In this document: positions 1-7,142 of the stretch, piece by piece
Layout: the number at the start of each line of letters is the position of its first letter
Numbering within the stretch: the stretch's first letter is position 1
Assembly (NCBI GenBank): GCA_003641695.1
Contig: QNBL01000069.1
Location: 1 to 9,945, forward strand
Direction of reading: 5' to 3'
Source: Spirochaetota bacterium
GTDB lineage: Bacteria > Spirochaetota > Spirochaetia > B11-G9
DNA: 9,945 nt
Translations under genes and position numbers: made by a program
The notes under the pieces: model-generated
Seen by the model: only the letters and a program-made list of their open reading frames with translations
What the model was told of the DNA's origin: nothing
The model's database searches: none

Positions 1-1568
1 CCTTCTTTGCCGCTTATATGAACTCGGATTATCTGAAGGTGGCAAAGTCACTACAGGATCCGGTTACCTACCCCGTTATCGCTGACACCTACGTTCTGAC
101 AGATGCTCCGGATCCGGATATAACCAATTCCCTGGTAACGAAAGATCTTCTGGATAAGGGTTCAGAAGGGCTTTATAAAACAACAATCAAGAATTATTCA
201 ATAAATGTCTTTCCGGTAAAGGATTTTGCAGGAACTCCTGTGGGGGTTATTGTTTTTGCCCGAAATATAACTTCGTCCATCAAAGCCCTCAATAACAGTT
301 CGGAAGTACTTGAGAAAAGTTTCAGGTCATTCACCCTGATTTTTCTTCTGACCCTTGGTGCCCTTGCTTTAGCTGGGGTGGTACTCAGCTTCTTTATTAT
401 AAAACTGATTACGGTCCCCTTGGGCACAATTGATAAAAATCTGGCGGAGATTGCTTCCGGCGGAGGTGATCTTACAACGAAGCTTACTATCAGGAATTCA
501 GATGAAACCGGCTCCCTGGCTGATTCATTTAATTCATTTATTGAAACCCTCCGCAACATGATAGTTTTAATCAAGAAAAGTGTAGCTTCTACCATAGAAG
601 TGAAAGACGATTTAAACAGTCATGTTGACAATACCACGTCCGCCGTTATTGAAATAACTGCGAATATAGAGAGTACTATCAAGTCCATGGAGCAGCTCAA
701 AAGCATTATCAACAATACTGCTCAGGGAACTCAGGAAATTCAAAACGAAGTGAAGGATCTTGATTCCCTGATACAGGATCAGACAAGTGCTATTGCAGAT
801 TCAAGCTCCGCAGTTAACCAGATGGTTGCTTCCATAAAGAACGTTGCCTCCATAACTTCCGGGAAAAAGGAAACGACGGGAAAACTCCTCTCCAATACAG
901 AAAAAGGGGAAACTGTTATTGCAGCAACCATAAAAGCCATTGGAGCCATTGAAGAGAACATTGAAAGTATCTCACAAATGGTTGGTGTTATAAACAATAT
1001 ATCAGCACAGACAAACCTTCTTGCCATGAATGCTGCCATCGAAGCTGCACATGCAGGAGAAGCAGGCAGCGGTTTCTCGGTAGTAGCCGATGAAATACGG
1101 AAGTTGGCCGAAAACGCAGCTTCAAATGCTCGTAACATAAAAGGTGAAATAAAAACGATTATTGAGCGTATAAAAGAGGCTGTACAAGAAGGAGATAAAA
1201 CAAGCAGCAGTTTTTCCGAAATAAGCTCCGAAGTAAAAAGTGTTTACAACGCCTTCTCGGAAATTCTCACTACTACGGAAGAGCTCGCCGAGGGGGGGAC
1301 ACAAATCCTCAGATCAATAGAAACCCTCAACAGCATCAGCAGTAAGGTAACAGACCGCTCAGGCACTATTACATCAACAGCCGAAGAGCTTAACGAGATA
1401 GTGACCAAGGTGGACAGAATATCCACTGAAGTTTCAGCATCCATGGACGAAATATCCACCGGAGCCAGAGAAATCGGTAACGTAACAGAAAGACTGTCTC
1501 AATCTGCTCAAAAGATATCAGATGAAGCAGCTCTCCTGAAGAGTCAGACAGACAAGTTCAGGACGTAA
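1..1568 (+). CDS. Methyl-accepting chemotaxis protein (5' end outside the window)
   Basis: This is a transmembrane chemoreceptor that would signal through CheW/CheA to the flagellar motor. The frame is already open at base 3, so the start lies upstream; the ATG at 18 is probably internal. Counting residues from that ATG, 1-100 are the end of an extracytoplasmic sensor domain, probably Cache-like (the stretch GTPVGVIVFARNI fits its last strand). A transmembrane helix follows at about 105-131, then a HAMP domain at about 128-183 and a long coiled-coil signalling domain. The kinase-control hairpin tip is clear, with QTNLLAMNAAIEAAHAGEAG at 331-350 followed by GFSVVADEIRKLAE. The C-terminus ends in DKFRT with no CheR-tethering pentapeptide such as NWETF. 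The ligand cannot be inferred. A GmhA-like gene starts 52 bp downstream in the same direction, and no terminator hairpin is visible between them. The family is certain; the N-terminal half of the sensor is unseen. Confidence 0.96.
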   Translation, partial: FFAAYMNSDYLKVAKSLQDPVTYPVIADTYVLTDAPDPDITNSLVTKDLLDKGSEGLYKTTIKNYSINVFPVKDFAGTPVGVIVFARNITSSIKALNNSSEVLEKSFRSFTLIFLLTLGALALAGVVLSFFIIKLITVPLGTIDKNLAEIASGGGDLTTKLTIRNSDETGSLADSFNSFIETLRNMIVLIKKSVASTIEVKDDLNSHVDNTTSAVIEITANIESTIKSMEQLKSIINNTAQGTQEIQNEVKDLDSLIQDQTSAIADSSSAVNQMVASIKNVASITSGKKETTGKLLSNTEKGETVIAATIKAIGAIEENIESISQMVGVINNISAQTNLLAMNAAIEAAHAGEAGSGFSVVADEIRKLAENAASNARNIKGEIKTIIERIKEAVQEGDKTSSSFSEISSEVKSVYNAFSEILTTTEELAEGGTQILRSIETLNSISSKVTDRSGTITSTAEELNEIVTKVDRISTEVSASMDEISTGAREIGNVTERLSQSAQKISDEAALLKSQTDKFRT

Positions 1569-1589
1569 CGACTTTTTTCAGGATTGCAG

Positions 1590-1601
1590 TGCCTGCAGGC
1601 A
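1590..1601. repeat. 12-bp perfect palindrome between the chemoreceptor and SIS genes
   Basis: TGCCTGCAGGCA is its own reverse complement. It lies in the 52-bp gap, just upstream of the SIS gene's Shine-Dalgarno. It could be an operator half-site pair, a small mRNA hairpin or chance. No T-run follows, so it is not a terminator. Confidence 0.35.
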
Positions 1602-1620
1602 AAGGGAGAAGGGATGAAAG

Positions 1621-2271
1621 ATGAATAAAAAATACAATGCCGGGAGGTTTATTGATGATCTTGTAAATCGATATTCTTCTCTTTCGGGAAGCAGGGAACA
1701 GATAGAAGAAAGTGCTGTGCTCCTGATTGAAACTGTGAAGAATGGCGGCAAGATTCTTATCTGTGGTAACGGAGGAAGTTCTGCCGATGCAGAACACATT
1801 GTAGGGGAACTGATGAAAGGATTTATCCGCAACCGTCCCCTCTCTACAAGACAGAAAGCTTCTCTGATAGAAGCGGGAGGAGAAACCGGGAAACAGATGG
1901 GTGAGCTTCTGCAGCAGGCAATTCCTGCGGTATCCCTCAGTACCCATGTATCTCTGAATACAGCCATCCTGAACGACATGGATCCTTCCCTGATTTTTTC
2001 TCAGCAGGTTCTGGGTCTTGGGAAACAGGGAGATCTTCTTTGGGGGCTGTCTACCTCAGGAAACTCGAAAAACGTTGTGTCAGCGGCAATTGCAGCAAAA
2101 GCCATGGGACTTAATACCCTGGCCATGACAGGGGAAAAAGAGAGCCGGTTATCAGAGATATGTACTGTCTGTATACGGGTAAACGAACGGGAGAGTTACA
2201 AAATTCAGGAACTTCATCTGCCGGTGTATCATGCTCTGTGCATGATTCTTGAGGACTACTTCTTCGCATGA
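1621..2271 (+). CDS. SIS-domain sugar-phosphate isomerase, GmhA (phosphoheptose isomerase)-like
   Basis: This cytoplasmic enzyme resembles sedoheptulose-7-phosphate isomerase, the first step toward ADP-heptose. Sugar-phosphate-binding motifs are CGNGGSSADAEH at 48-59 and STSGNSKNV at 144-152. The metal/catalytic residues known in GmhA are all represented: H59, E63, Q196 and H204, with the same 4- and 8-residue spacings. At 216 residues it is longer than classical GmhA (about 195). The extra length is an approximately 20-residue helical-looking insertion around 73-98, after GFIRNRP, which I recall from a SIS subfamily annotated only generically. The ATG at 1621 follows a GAAGGG Shine-Dalgarno at 1608-1613; the ATG at 1614 hits a stop after four codons. 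No heptose or lipopolysaccharide genes are in view, so the physiological substrate is open. It may share a transcript with the upstream chemoreceptor, although no functional link is obvious. Confidence 0.88.
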   Translation: MNKKYNAGRFIDDLVNRYSSLSGSREQIEESAVLLIETVKNGGKILICGNGGSSADAEHIVGELMKGFIRNRPLSTRQKASLIEAGGETGKQMGELLQQAIPAVSLSTHVSLNTAILNDMDPSLIFSQQVLGLGKQGDLLWGLSTSGNSKNVVSAAIAAKAMGLNTLAMTGEKESRLSEICTVCIRVNERESYKIQELHLPVYHALCMILEDYFFA

Positions 2272-2303
2272 AATAAAGCAGATAGCCGTCGCTGATGTGT
2301 CCG

Positions 2304-2888
2304 TCACACTACCGACGATCCGCTTTCCGCAATAAACTTGCCGCTTCCCTTTCTTCCCGTAAAAACTGCTTCTTTCATAATTACCTCTCCCCGGAGAATG
2401 GTAACATCCACCCTTCCTTTTACCTCCATCCCGTTGTAAGGAGTATAACCTGCTTTTGAATGCCTGGTATTATTTAAAATAACTGCCCCGACATCGGTAA
2501 CAACCTGATGCAGAGCCCAATCAATAGCCATCTCTCCCGAGGCTTCCCTGTTACGGGTCAACGAACCTTCTGCAATCCTTTTCCCGGGAAGATGATCTGC
2601 AAAATCCACAACTGTCGTTATCCCTCCGAAAGCAGCCAGTACGCTTCCGTCATAAAACCGGTCGGCAGTCACCGTACCCCGGGATACTAACTGAAAATGG
2701 GTATGGGCATCAATAAAACCGGGAAAGACGTACTTCCCTCCAGCATCAATAATCTCTGTTCCAGACGGTATTTCATCCTCTCTAAAGCGGTCTTTTATAT
2801 CCTGAATTTTCTCTCCGCTGATAAGTATATCGCCTTTCCGTGCTTCTTCTCCGGTAACCAAAGTTCCGTTTTTAACCAGTAGATTCAT
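2304..2888 (-). pseudogene. Dihydropyrimidinase/hydantoinase-family amidohydrolase with a large in-frame internal deletion
   Basis: Full-length members hydrolyse cyclic amides such as dihydropyrimidines and hydantoins and are about 450-480 residues; this frame is only 194. Residues 1-132 match the family N-terminus: MNLLVKNG opening, VFPGFIDAHTHF with the two metal-binding histidines (H62, H64), the AAFGGITTVVDFA strand, and AIDWALHQVVTD. Residues from about 133 on match the family C-terminus: SKAGYTPYNGMEVKG, ILRGEVIM and GRKGSGKFIAESG. About 250 central residues are missing, including the barrel part that carries the bridging lysine, the other two histidines and the aspartate, so hydrolase activity is not expected. 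The join is in frame and no stop interrupts it. The frame continues upstream to a TTG at 2927, but the family N-terminus fixes the start at the ATG 2886-2888. There is no strong Shine-Dalgarno. It converges on the SIS gene with a 32-bp gap. It may be a decaying gene or, less likely, a retained small protein. Confidence 0.8.
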
Positions 2889-2894
2889 GCCTGA

Positions 2895-2923
2895 AGTATA
2901 TGGAATATTCTGTAAAAACTCAA
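2895..2923 (-). promoter_or_regulatory. Candidate sigma-70 promoter for the amidohydrolase relic, possibly leaderless
   Basis: On the minus strand, TTGAGT (2918-2923) and TATACT (2895-2900) are 17 bp apart, which is 4/6 and 5/6 to consensus. Transcription would start about 7 bp past the -10 box, at or next to the ATG at 2888. This would give an mRNA with almost no leader and would fit the lack of a good ribosome site. It is a by-eye match only. Confidence 0.4.
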
Positions 2924-2931
2924 TCAAAGTA

Positions 2932-2960
2932 TTGACAGTTTTCAGCTTTCAATGTATATA
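2932..2960 (+). promoter_or_regulatory. Promoter of the tRNA-Phe gene
   Basis: A perfect TTGACA -35 box (2932-2937) is separated by exactly 17 bp from TATATA (2955-2960). The predicted start near 2967 leaves about 5 nt before the mature tRNA 5' end, as expected for a stable-RNA gene processed by RNase P. A G+C-rich stretch follows the start region. Confidence 0.75.
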
Positions 2961-2971
2961 TATCGAACAGC

Positions 2972-3044
<73 letters not shown>

Positions 3045-3048
3045 CATC

Positions 3049-3086
3049 AAAAAGGCTGATTCGGATCTCCGAATCAGCCTTTTTTG
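3049..3086. terminator. Bidirectional intrinsic terminator shared by tRNA-Phe and tyrS
   Basis: A near-perfect hairpin has stem GGCTGATTCGGA (3054-3065) pairing with TCCGAATCAGCC (3068-3079); in practice the closing pairs open to give a tetraloop. It is flanked by an A-run on the left and a T-run on the right, so each strand sees a G+C-containing stem followed by U residues. It sits 5 nt after the tRNA and 11 nt beyond the tyrS stop, which suits termination from both sides. Confidence 0.88.
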
Positions 3087-3096
3087 TATCCATATT

Positions 3097-4338
3097 TTAC
3101 TCATTAATTAGTACTCTGAAATACCTCTTTTTCCCTGCTTTTAGGAGCAGCTCACCTTCTTCTTCATAGGACGTATCCACAGTTGTGTTTATATCGGTGA
3201 TTTTGTTCCCGTTTACCGAAGCTCCCCCCTGACTCACCAGCCGGCGGGCTTCGCTCTTGCTGGAACAAAGCTCAGTCAGGGAAAAGAGATCCATAACGTT
3301 TATCCCCTTCTCCAGCTCCTCCCGTTTCAATTCAATAGAGGGTATTGCACTTTTATCCTGAACAGCAGCTCCTGCAGCAGAGAATGCCGACCGTGCTGCC
3401 TCTTTTGCTTTCCCGGCCGCTTCCTCACCATGAATGATCTTCGTCTGTTCATAGGCAAGTACCTCTTTTGCCCGGTTTATCTCTTTATCCTTAAGTTTAC
3501 CAAGTTCTTTTACTTCCTCAGCAGGAAGAAAGGTAAACAGCATAAGAAACTTCTCCACATCAGCATCTGCAACGTTACGCCAGTATTGAAAGTACTCGTA
3601 CGGGGAAAACATGTCAGGATCAAGAAATACAGCGCCCTTTTCGGTCTTTCCCATCTTCTTGCCGTCTGCACGGGTTACCAGGGGGAAGGTTAGTCCATAG
3701 ACCTCATTCCCTTCTACTCTCCGGGTAAGGTCAACACCTGCAACAATGTTACCCCATTGATCATCTCCACCGATCTGCAGCTTACAGTTATATTCCTGAT
3801 TCAAGACAAGAAAGTCATAAGATTGAAGAAGCTGGTAGTTAAACTCTATAAATGAGAGTCCCGTTTCCAGTCTCATCTTGTACGTTTCAAAAGAGAGCAT
3901 TCTGTTAACTGAAAAATGGCGTCCTATATCCCTTAAGAACTCTATGTAGTTAAGATTTCCCAGCCATTCATAATTATTGAGCAGAAGGGCTTTATCATCG
4001 GAAAAATCAATAATCCGGCCAAGCTGCTTTTTTATGGAGTCAGCATTCTGCTGAATCTGCTCCACACTCTGGATCTTTCTCATCTCTGTCTTTCCCGAGG
4101 GATCACCGATCAACGCAGTGCCCCCGCCTACGACAGCAAGCGGCCGGTGCCCTGCCCTTTGCAGATGAGCCATTGCAAAAAGAGGGACCATGTGCCCCAC
4201 ATGAAGGCTCTTTCCTGTAGGATCAACCCCTACATAAAAACTTATCTGTTCTTTTGACATACATTCATCAAGTTTATCGAAATCGGTACATTGCTTTACA
4301 AAGCCCCGTTCCTTTAATACATCAAGTCCATTCCCCAT
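3097..4338 (-). CDS. tyrS: Tyrosyl-tRNA synthetase (class I)
   Basis: It attaches tyrosine to tRNA-Tyr in the cytoplasm. The 413-residue length is normal for the bacterial enzyme. Residues 33-50 contain SFYVGVDPTGKSLHVGHM, with HVGH at 46-49 as the HIGH signature. The TyrRS stretch TALIGDPSGKTEMR is at 74-87, the substrate-pocket segment QIGGDDQWGN at 188-197, and the KMSKS loop appears as KMGKT at 228-232, a usual TyrRS variant. The C-terminal part from about 350 is an S4-type RNA-binding domain (SLTELCSSKSEARRLVSQGG). The ATG overlaps the glyS stop by one base (TAATG) and has an AGGAGA ribosome site at 4344-4349, so translation is probably coupled to glyS. It is the last gene of the four-gene run and is followed by the shared terminator. 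All expected motifs are intact. Confidence 0.98.
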   Translation of the reverse strand: MGNGLDVLKERGFVKQCTDFDKLDECMSKEQISFYVGVDPTGKSLHVGHMVPLFAMAHLQRAGHRPLAVVGGGTALIGDPSGKTEMRKIQSVEQIQQNADSIKKQLGRIIDFSDDKALLLNNYEWLGNLNYIEFLRDIGRHFSVNRMLSFETYKMRLETGLSFIEFNYQLLQSYDFLVLNQEYNCKLQIGGDDQWGNIVAGVDLTRRVEGNEVYGLTFPLVTRADGKKMGKTEKGAVFLDPDMFSPYEYFQYWRNVADADVEKFLMLFTFLPAEEVKELGKLKDKEINRAKEVLAYEQTKIIHGEEAAGKAKEAARSAFSAAGAAVQDKSAIPSIELKREELEKGINVMDLFSLTELCSSKSEARRLVSQGGASVNGNKITDINTTVDTSYEEEGELLLKAGKKRYFRVLINE

Positions 4339-5666
4339 TATTTTCTCCTGTACTCCTTGTTGGCCTTCCGTATCACCGAAGAAAGCTCATCTATCGGAAC
4401 ACGAATCTGTTCCATGCTGTCCCGGTATCGTAACGTTACTGTTCTGTCGTCCTTTGTCTCATAGTCAATAGTTACACAGTAGGGAGTCCCGATTTCATCC
4501 ATCCGTCTGTATCTCCGTCCTATAGCTCCTGACTGATCGTAAAAGGTAGCAAAATCGCTGCGCAGATCCTTTTCAATATCCTTTGCAAGTTCGGCAATTC
4601 CGTCTTTCTTGACCAAAGGCAGAACCGCAACAGTCACAGGTGCGAGTTCAGGATGAAAGTGCATTACCGTTCTGACATCCCCGCCTTCCAGGGTTTCCTC
4701 CTCGTATGCATCGGAAAGCACCATAAGGACAGAACGGGTGAGCCCCGCGGAAGTCTCAATAACGTAGGGAATAAACCGCTCCCTGGTTTGATCATCGAGA
4801 TAGGTTAGATCCTTTCCGGAGAACTCTGCATGTCGGGATAAATCAAAATCTGTTCGGGAATGAATTCCCTCCAGTTCCTGCCACCCCATGGGGAATTCAA
4901 ACTCAATGTCAAATGCATCCTTTGCATAATGAGCCAGTTCATCCTCTCCATGGCGGTGAAAACGGAGTTTATCCTTTCTGATTCCCAGTTTATCGTAGTA
5001 GTTTATCCGTGATTCCTTCCAATACTCAAACCACTTTTCATCTTCTCCCGGTTTTACAAAGAACTGCATCTCCATCTGCTCAAATTCCACCGTCCTGAAG
5101 ATAAAGTTCTTGGTTGTAATCTCGTTTCTGAATGCCTTGCCGACCTGGGCTATCCCGAAGGGAATTCTGACCCTGCTCGTTTGTACTACGTTCTTGAAGT
5201 TTGCAAATATTCCCTGGGCTGTTTCCGGTCTGAGGTAGATAATATTTGAATCATCCCCGGATACCGGTCCAAGATGGGTTGAGAACATCAGGTTGAACTG
5301 TCTGGGTTCCGTAAAACTGTCCTTGCTGCCACAGTTGGGACACGGCTTGGACAGATCAATCTGATCAGCCCTGAAGCGGGCTTTACACTGTTTACAGTCG
5401 ACCATGGGATCAGAGAAATTATCGACATGACCGGAAGCCTTCCATACGTCCGGATGCATCATGATTGCAGCATCAAGACCGACAATGTTGTCATTAAGAC
5501 GGGTCATCTCCTTCCACCAGTAGTCCTTTACGTTATTCTTGAGTTCGACTCCCATTGGGCCGTAATCCCAGGCTCCGGAAAGCCCGCCGTATATTTCACT
5601 TGACTGATAGACGAACCCCCTTCTTTTGCAGAGAGAAACCAGTTTTTCCATTGTTACTTCAGCCAT
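4338..5666 (-). CDS. glyS: Glycyl-tRNA synthetase, single-chain (alpha2) type
   Basis: This class II enzyme charges tRNA-Gly. It is the dimeric single-polypeptide form shared with archaea, eukaryotes and some bacteria, not the split GlyQ/GlyS form; the gene could equally be named glyQS. Numbering from the ATG at 5666 (442 residues), the N-terminal GlyRS signature RGFVYQSSEIYGGLSGAWDYGP is at 16-37 and motif 1 HVDNFSDP at 80-87. An insertion with two CxxC pairs (C91/C94, C109/C112) looks like a zinc knuckle. Motif 2 runs from FRNEI at 179 to EMQFF at 203, motif 3 is SAGLTRSVLMVL at 306-317, and the anticodon-binding domain begins near 340. The frame extends to a TTG at 5672, but AGAGAGG at 5673-5679 lies 6 nt before the ATG and supports 5666. 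The gene overlaps the gltX stop by 8 bp and the tyrS start by one base, indicating coupled translation. Confidence 0.97.
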   Translation of the reverse strand: MAEVTMEKLVSLCKRRGFVYQSSEIYGGLSGAWDYGPMGVELKNNVKDYWWKEMTRLNDNIVGLDAAIMMHPDVWKASGHVDNFSDPMVDCKQCKARFRADQIDLSKPCPNCGSKDSFTEPRQFNLMFSTHLGPVSGDDSNIIYLRPETAQGIFANFKNVVQTSRVRIPFGIAQVGKAFRNEITTKNFIFRTVEFEQMEMQFFVKPGEDEKWFEYWKESRINYYDKLGIRKDKLRFHRHGEDELAHYAKDAFDIEFEFPMGWQELEGIHSRTDFDLSRHAEFSGKDLTYLDDQTRERFIPYVIETSAGLTRSVLMVLSDAYEEETLEGGDVRTVMHFHPELAPVTVAVLPLVKKDGIAELAKDIEKDLRSDFATFYDQSGAIGRRYRRMDEIGTPYCVTIDYETKDDRTVTLRYRDSMEQIRVPIDELSSVIRKANKEYRRK

Positions 5667-7140
5667 TTTCAACCTCTCTTTTAAGTTTTTCCAGTGCTAT
5701 CTTTATCCGCTCCACGGTCTTTTCCTCTCCTATGAGCCGGATAGATCCTATAATAGGAGGAGATACCGTACTTCCGGTTACTGCAACCCGCAGGGGCATA
5801 AGAACAGAACCCAGCTTTACCTCCAGTTTTTCGGCTATACCGCGGAAAATTGTTTCAGCCTCCTCTTCTCCGGCGTTGACAACATTTCCAATGACAGAAA
5901 GGATCTCTTCAAGAACCCGTATGGTTCCCTCCGTGTTCATCTTTTTTGGAACAAGGGCCGCTGCATCATAGTCGGTTATGTCCTTGAACAGAAAAGCGGA
6001 GAGTTTTGAAATATCACTTAAAAGGTGCAGCCTTTCCGCCATAAGGGGCATCATTGCTTCGACAATCTCCATCTCTTTATCCGTAACCGGATCGGAAATG
6101 ATGCCCTCTTTCTTCAAATAGGGAAGAACCAGTCCGGTAAGTTCCGGCATTGATTTCTTCCGTATGTACTGTCCGTTAAACCACTCCAGTTTTTTATAGT
6201 CAAATACTCCCGGAGCTTTGTTTATTTTCTCCAGGGAAAAAAGCTTCTCCAGTTCTTCCCGGCTGAAAAACTCCCTTTTGTCATCGTAAGACCACCCTAC
6301 CATGGAAACATAGTTAATAATCGCCTCGGGCAGATACCCCTTCTCGCGGAATTCAACAACGCTGGTTGAACCATGCCGCTTTGACAGTTTTTGCCCATCC
6401 TTACCCATAACCATGGGCAGATGACAGTATACCGGAGGACTCCATCCGAATGCTTCGTAAAGCAGTACATGAAGAGCACCGGAGGGGATCCACTCCTGAG
6501 CCCGCAGGATGTGGGAAATTTTCATAAAATGATCATCCACAACATTTGCCAGGTGGTATGTTGGGAATCCGTCGCTTTTGAGAAGGACAGGGTCCGGAGA
6601 AATATCCTTGTTTTTCCTGGTAACCTTTCCCAACAGGACATCCTCAAAGGAGGTTTTCCCTTCAAAAGGAACCTTGAACCGTATTACAGAGGGAATCCCC
6701 GCAGAGATTTTTGCATTAACCTCTTCCTGAGTCAGATTCCGGCAGTGTCTGTCATATCCAAGGGACTTCTTCCCTTTTTTCTGTTCTTCCCGGAGTTTTT
6801 CAAGCCGTTCAGAAGTACAAAAACAGCGGTAAGCCTTGCCGTCTTCAAGAAGCTTATCTGCATACTCACGGTACAGATCGAACCGTTCCGACTGAATGTA
6901 TGGTCCATAGGGTCCCCCTATCTCTGGTCCTTCGTCCCATTTTACACCAAGCCAATCCAGAGTAGTATAAAGATCCTGCAAGGCTTCCTCTGTATATCGT
7001 TCCCTGTCGGTATCTTCTACCCGCAGGATAAACTTCCCCCCCTTCGACCGGGCAAAGAAGTAGTTAAAGAGGGCAGTTCTAATCCCTCCAATATGCTGCA
7101 GCCCCGTAGGAGAGGGTGCATACCGTACCCGTACTTCCAT
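5659..7140 (-). CDS. gltX: Glutamyl-tRNA synthetase
   Basis: This class I synthetase charges tRNA-Glu; it may also misacylate tRNA-Gln if it is non-discriminating, which cannot be told by eye. Length is 493 residues, normal for the family. The HIGH region is RYAPSPTGLQHIGGIRTALFNY, with HIGG at 16-19, and the KMSKS loop is KLSKRHG at 251-257. FILRVEDTDRERY at 37-49 and DPVLLKSDGFPTYHLANVVDD at 183-203 are typical substrate-site blocks. Cysteines at 106, 108 and 133 lie in the region where some GluRS bind zinc. The ATG at 7138-7140 has GAGG 7 nt upstream. It begins 2 bp after the membrane-protein stop and ends inside the glyS start region, so it is the second gene of the operon. The opposite strand carries an open frame of 321 codons, which I treat as a shadow. 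Confidence 0.98.
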   Translation of the reverse strand: MEVRVRYAPSPTGLQHIGGIRTALFNYFFARSKGGKFILRVEDTDRERYTEEALQDLYTTLDWLGVKWDEGPEIGGPYGPYIQSERFDLYREYADKLLEDGKAYRCFCTSERLEKLREEQKKGKKSLGYDRHCRNLTQEEVNAKISAGIPSVIRFKVPFEGKTSFEDVLLGKVTRKNKDISPDPVLLKSDGFPTYHLANVVDDHFMKISHILRAQEWIPSGALHVLLYEAFGWSPPVYCHLPMVMGKDGQKLSKRHGSTSVVEFREKGYLPEAIINYVSMVGWSYDDKREFFSREELEKLFSLEKINKAPGVFDYKKLEWFNGQYIRKKSMPELTGLVLPYLKKEGIISDPVTDKEMEIVEAMMPLMAERLHLLSDISKLSAFLFKDITDYDAAALVPKKMNTEGTIRVLEEILSVIGNVVNAGEEEAETIFRGIAEKLEVKLGSVLMPLRVAVTGSTVSPPIIGSIRLIGEEKTVERIKIALEKLKREVENG

Positions 7141-7142
7141 AG

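Noticed and set aside
1558..1979. Minus-strand open frames of about 130 codons opposite the start of the SIS gene
   Set aside because: The plus strand carries clear SIS motifs, and the minus frames have no motif or supported start.
2287..2317. Interrupted hairpin (CGTCG...CGACG with inner GTGT/ACAC) as a terminator between the converging SIS and amidohydrolase genes
   Set aside because: The stem is broken by internal loops and no T-run follows on either strand, so I would not call a terminator.
2889..2927. A 13-codon N-terminal extension of the amidohydrolase from TTG 2927
   Set aside because: The family N-terminus starts at MNLLVKNG (ATG 2888), and the candidate minus-strand promoter overlaps the extension.
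5555..6009. Two overlapping plus-strand open frames of 127-138 codons over the glyS/gltX junction
   Set aside because: They lie fully antisense to conserved synthetase sequence, are rich in Ser, Phe and Arg as shadow frames often are, and resemble no known protein.
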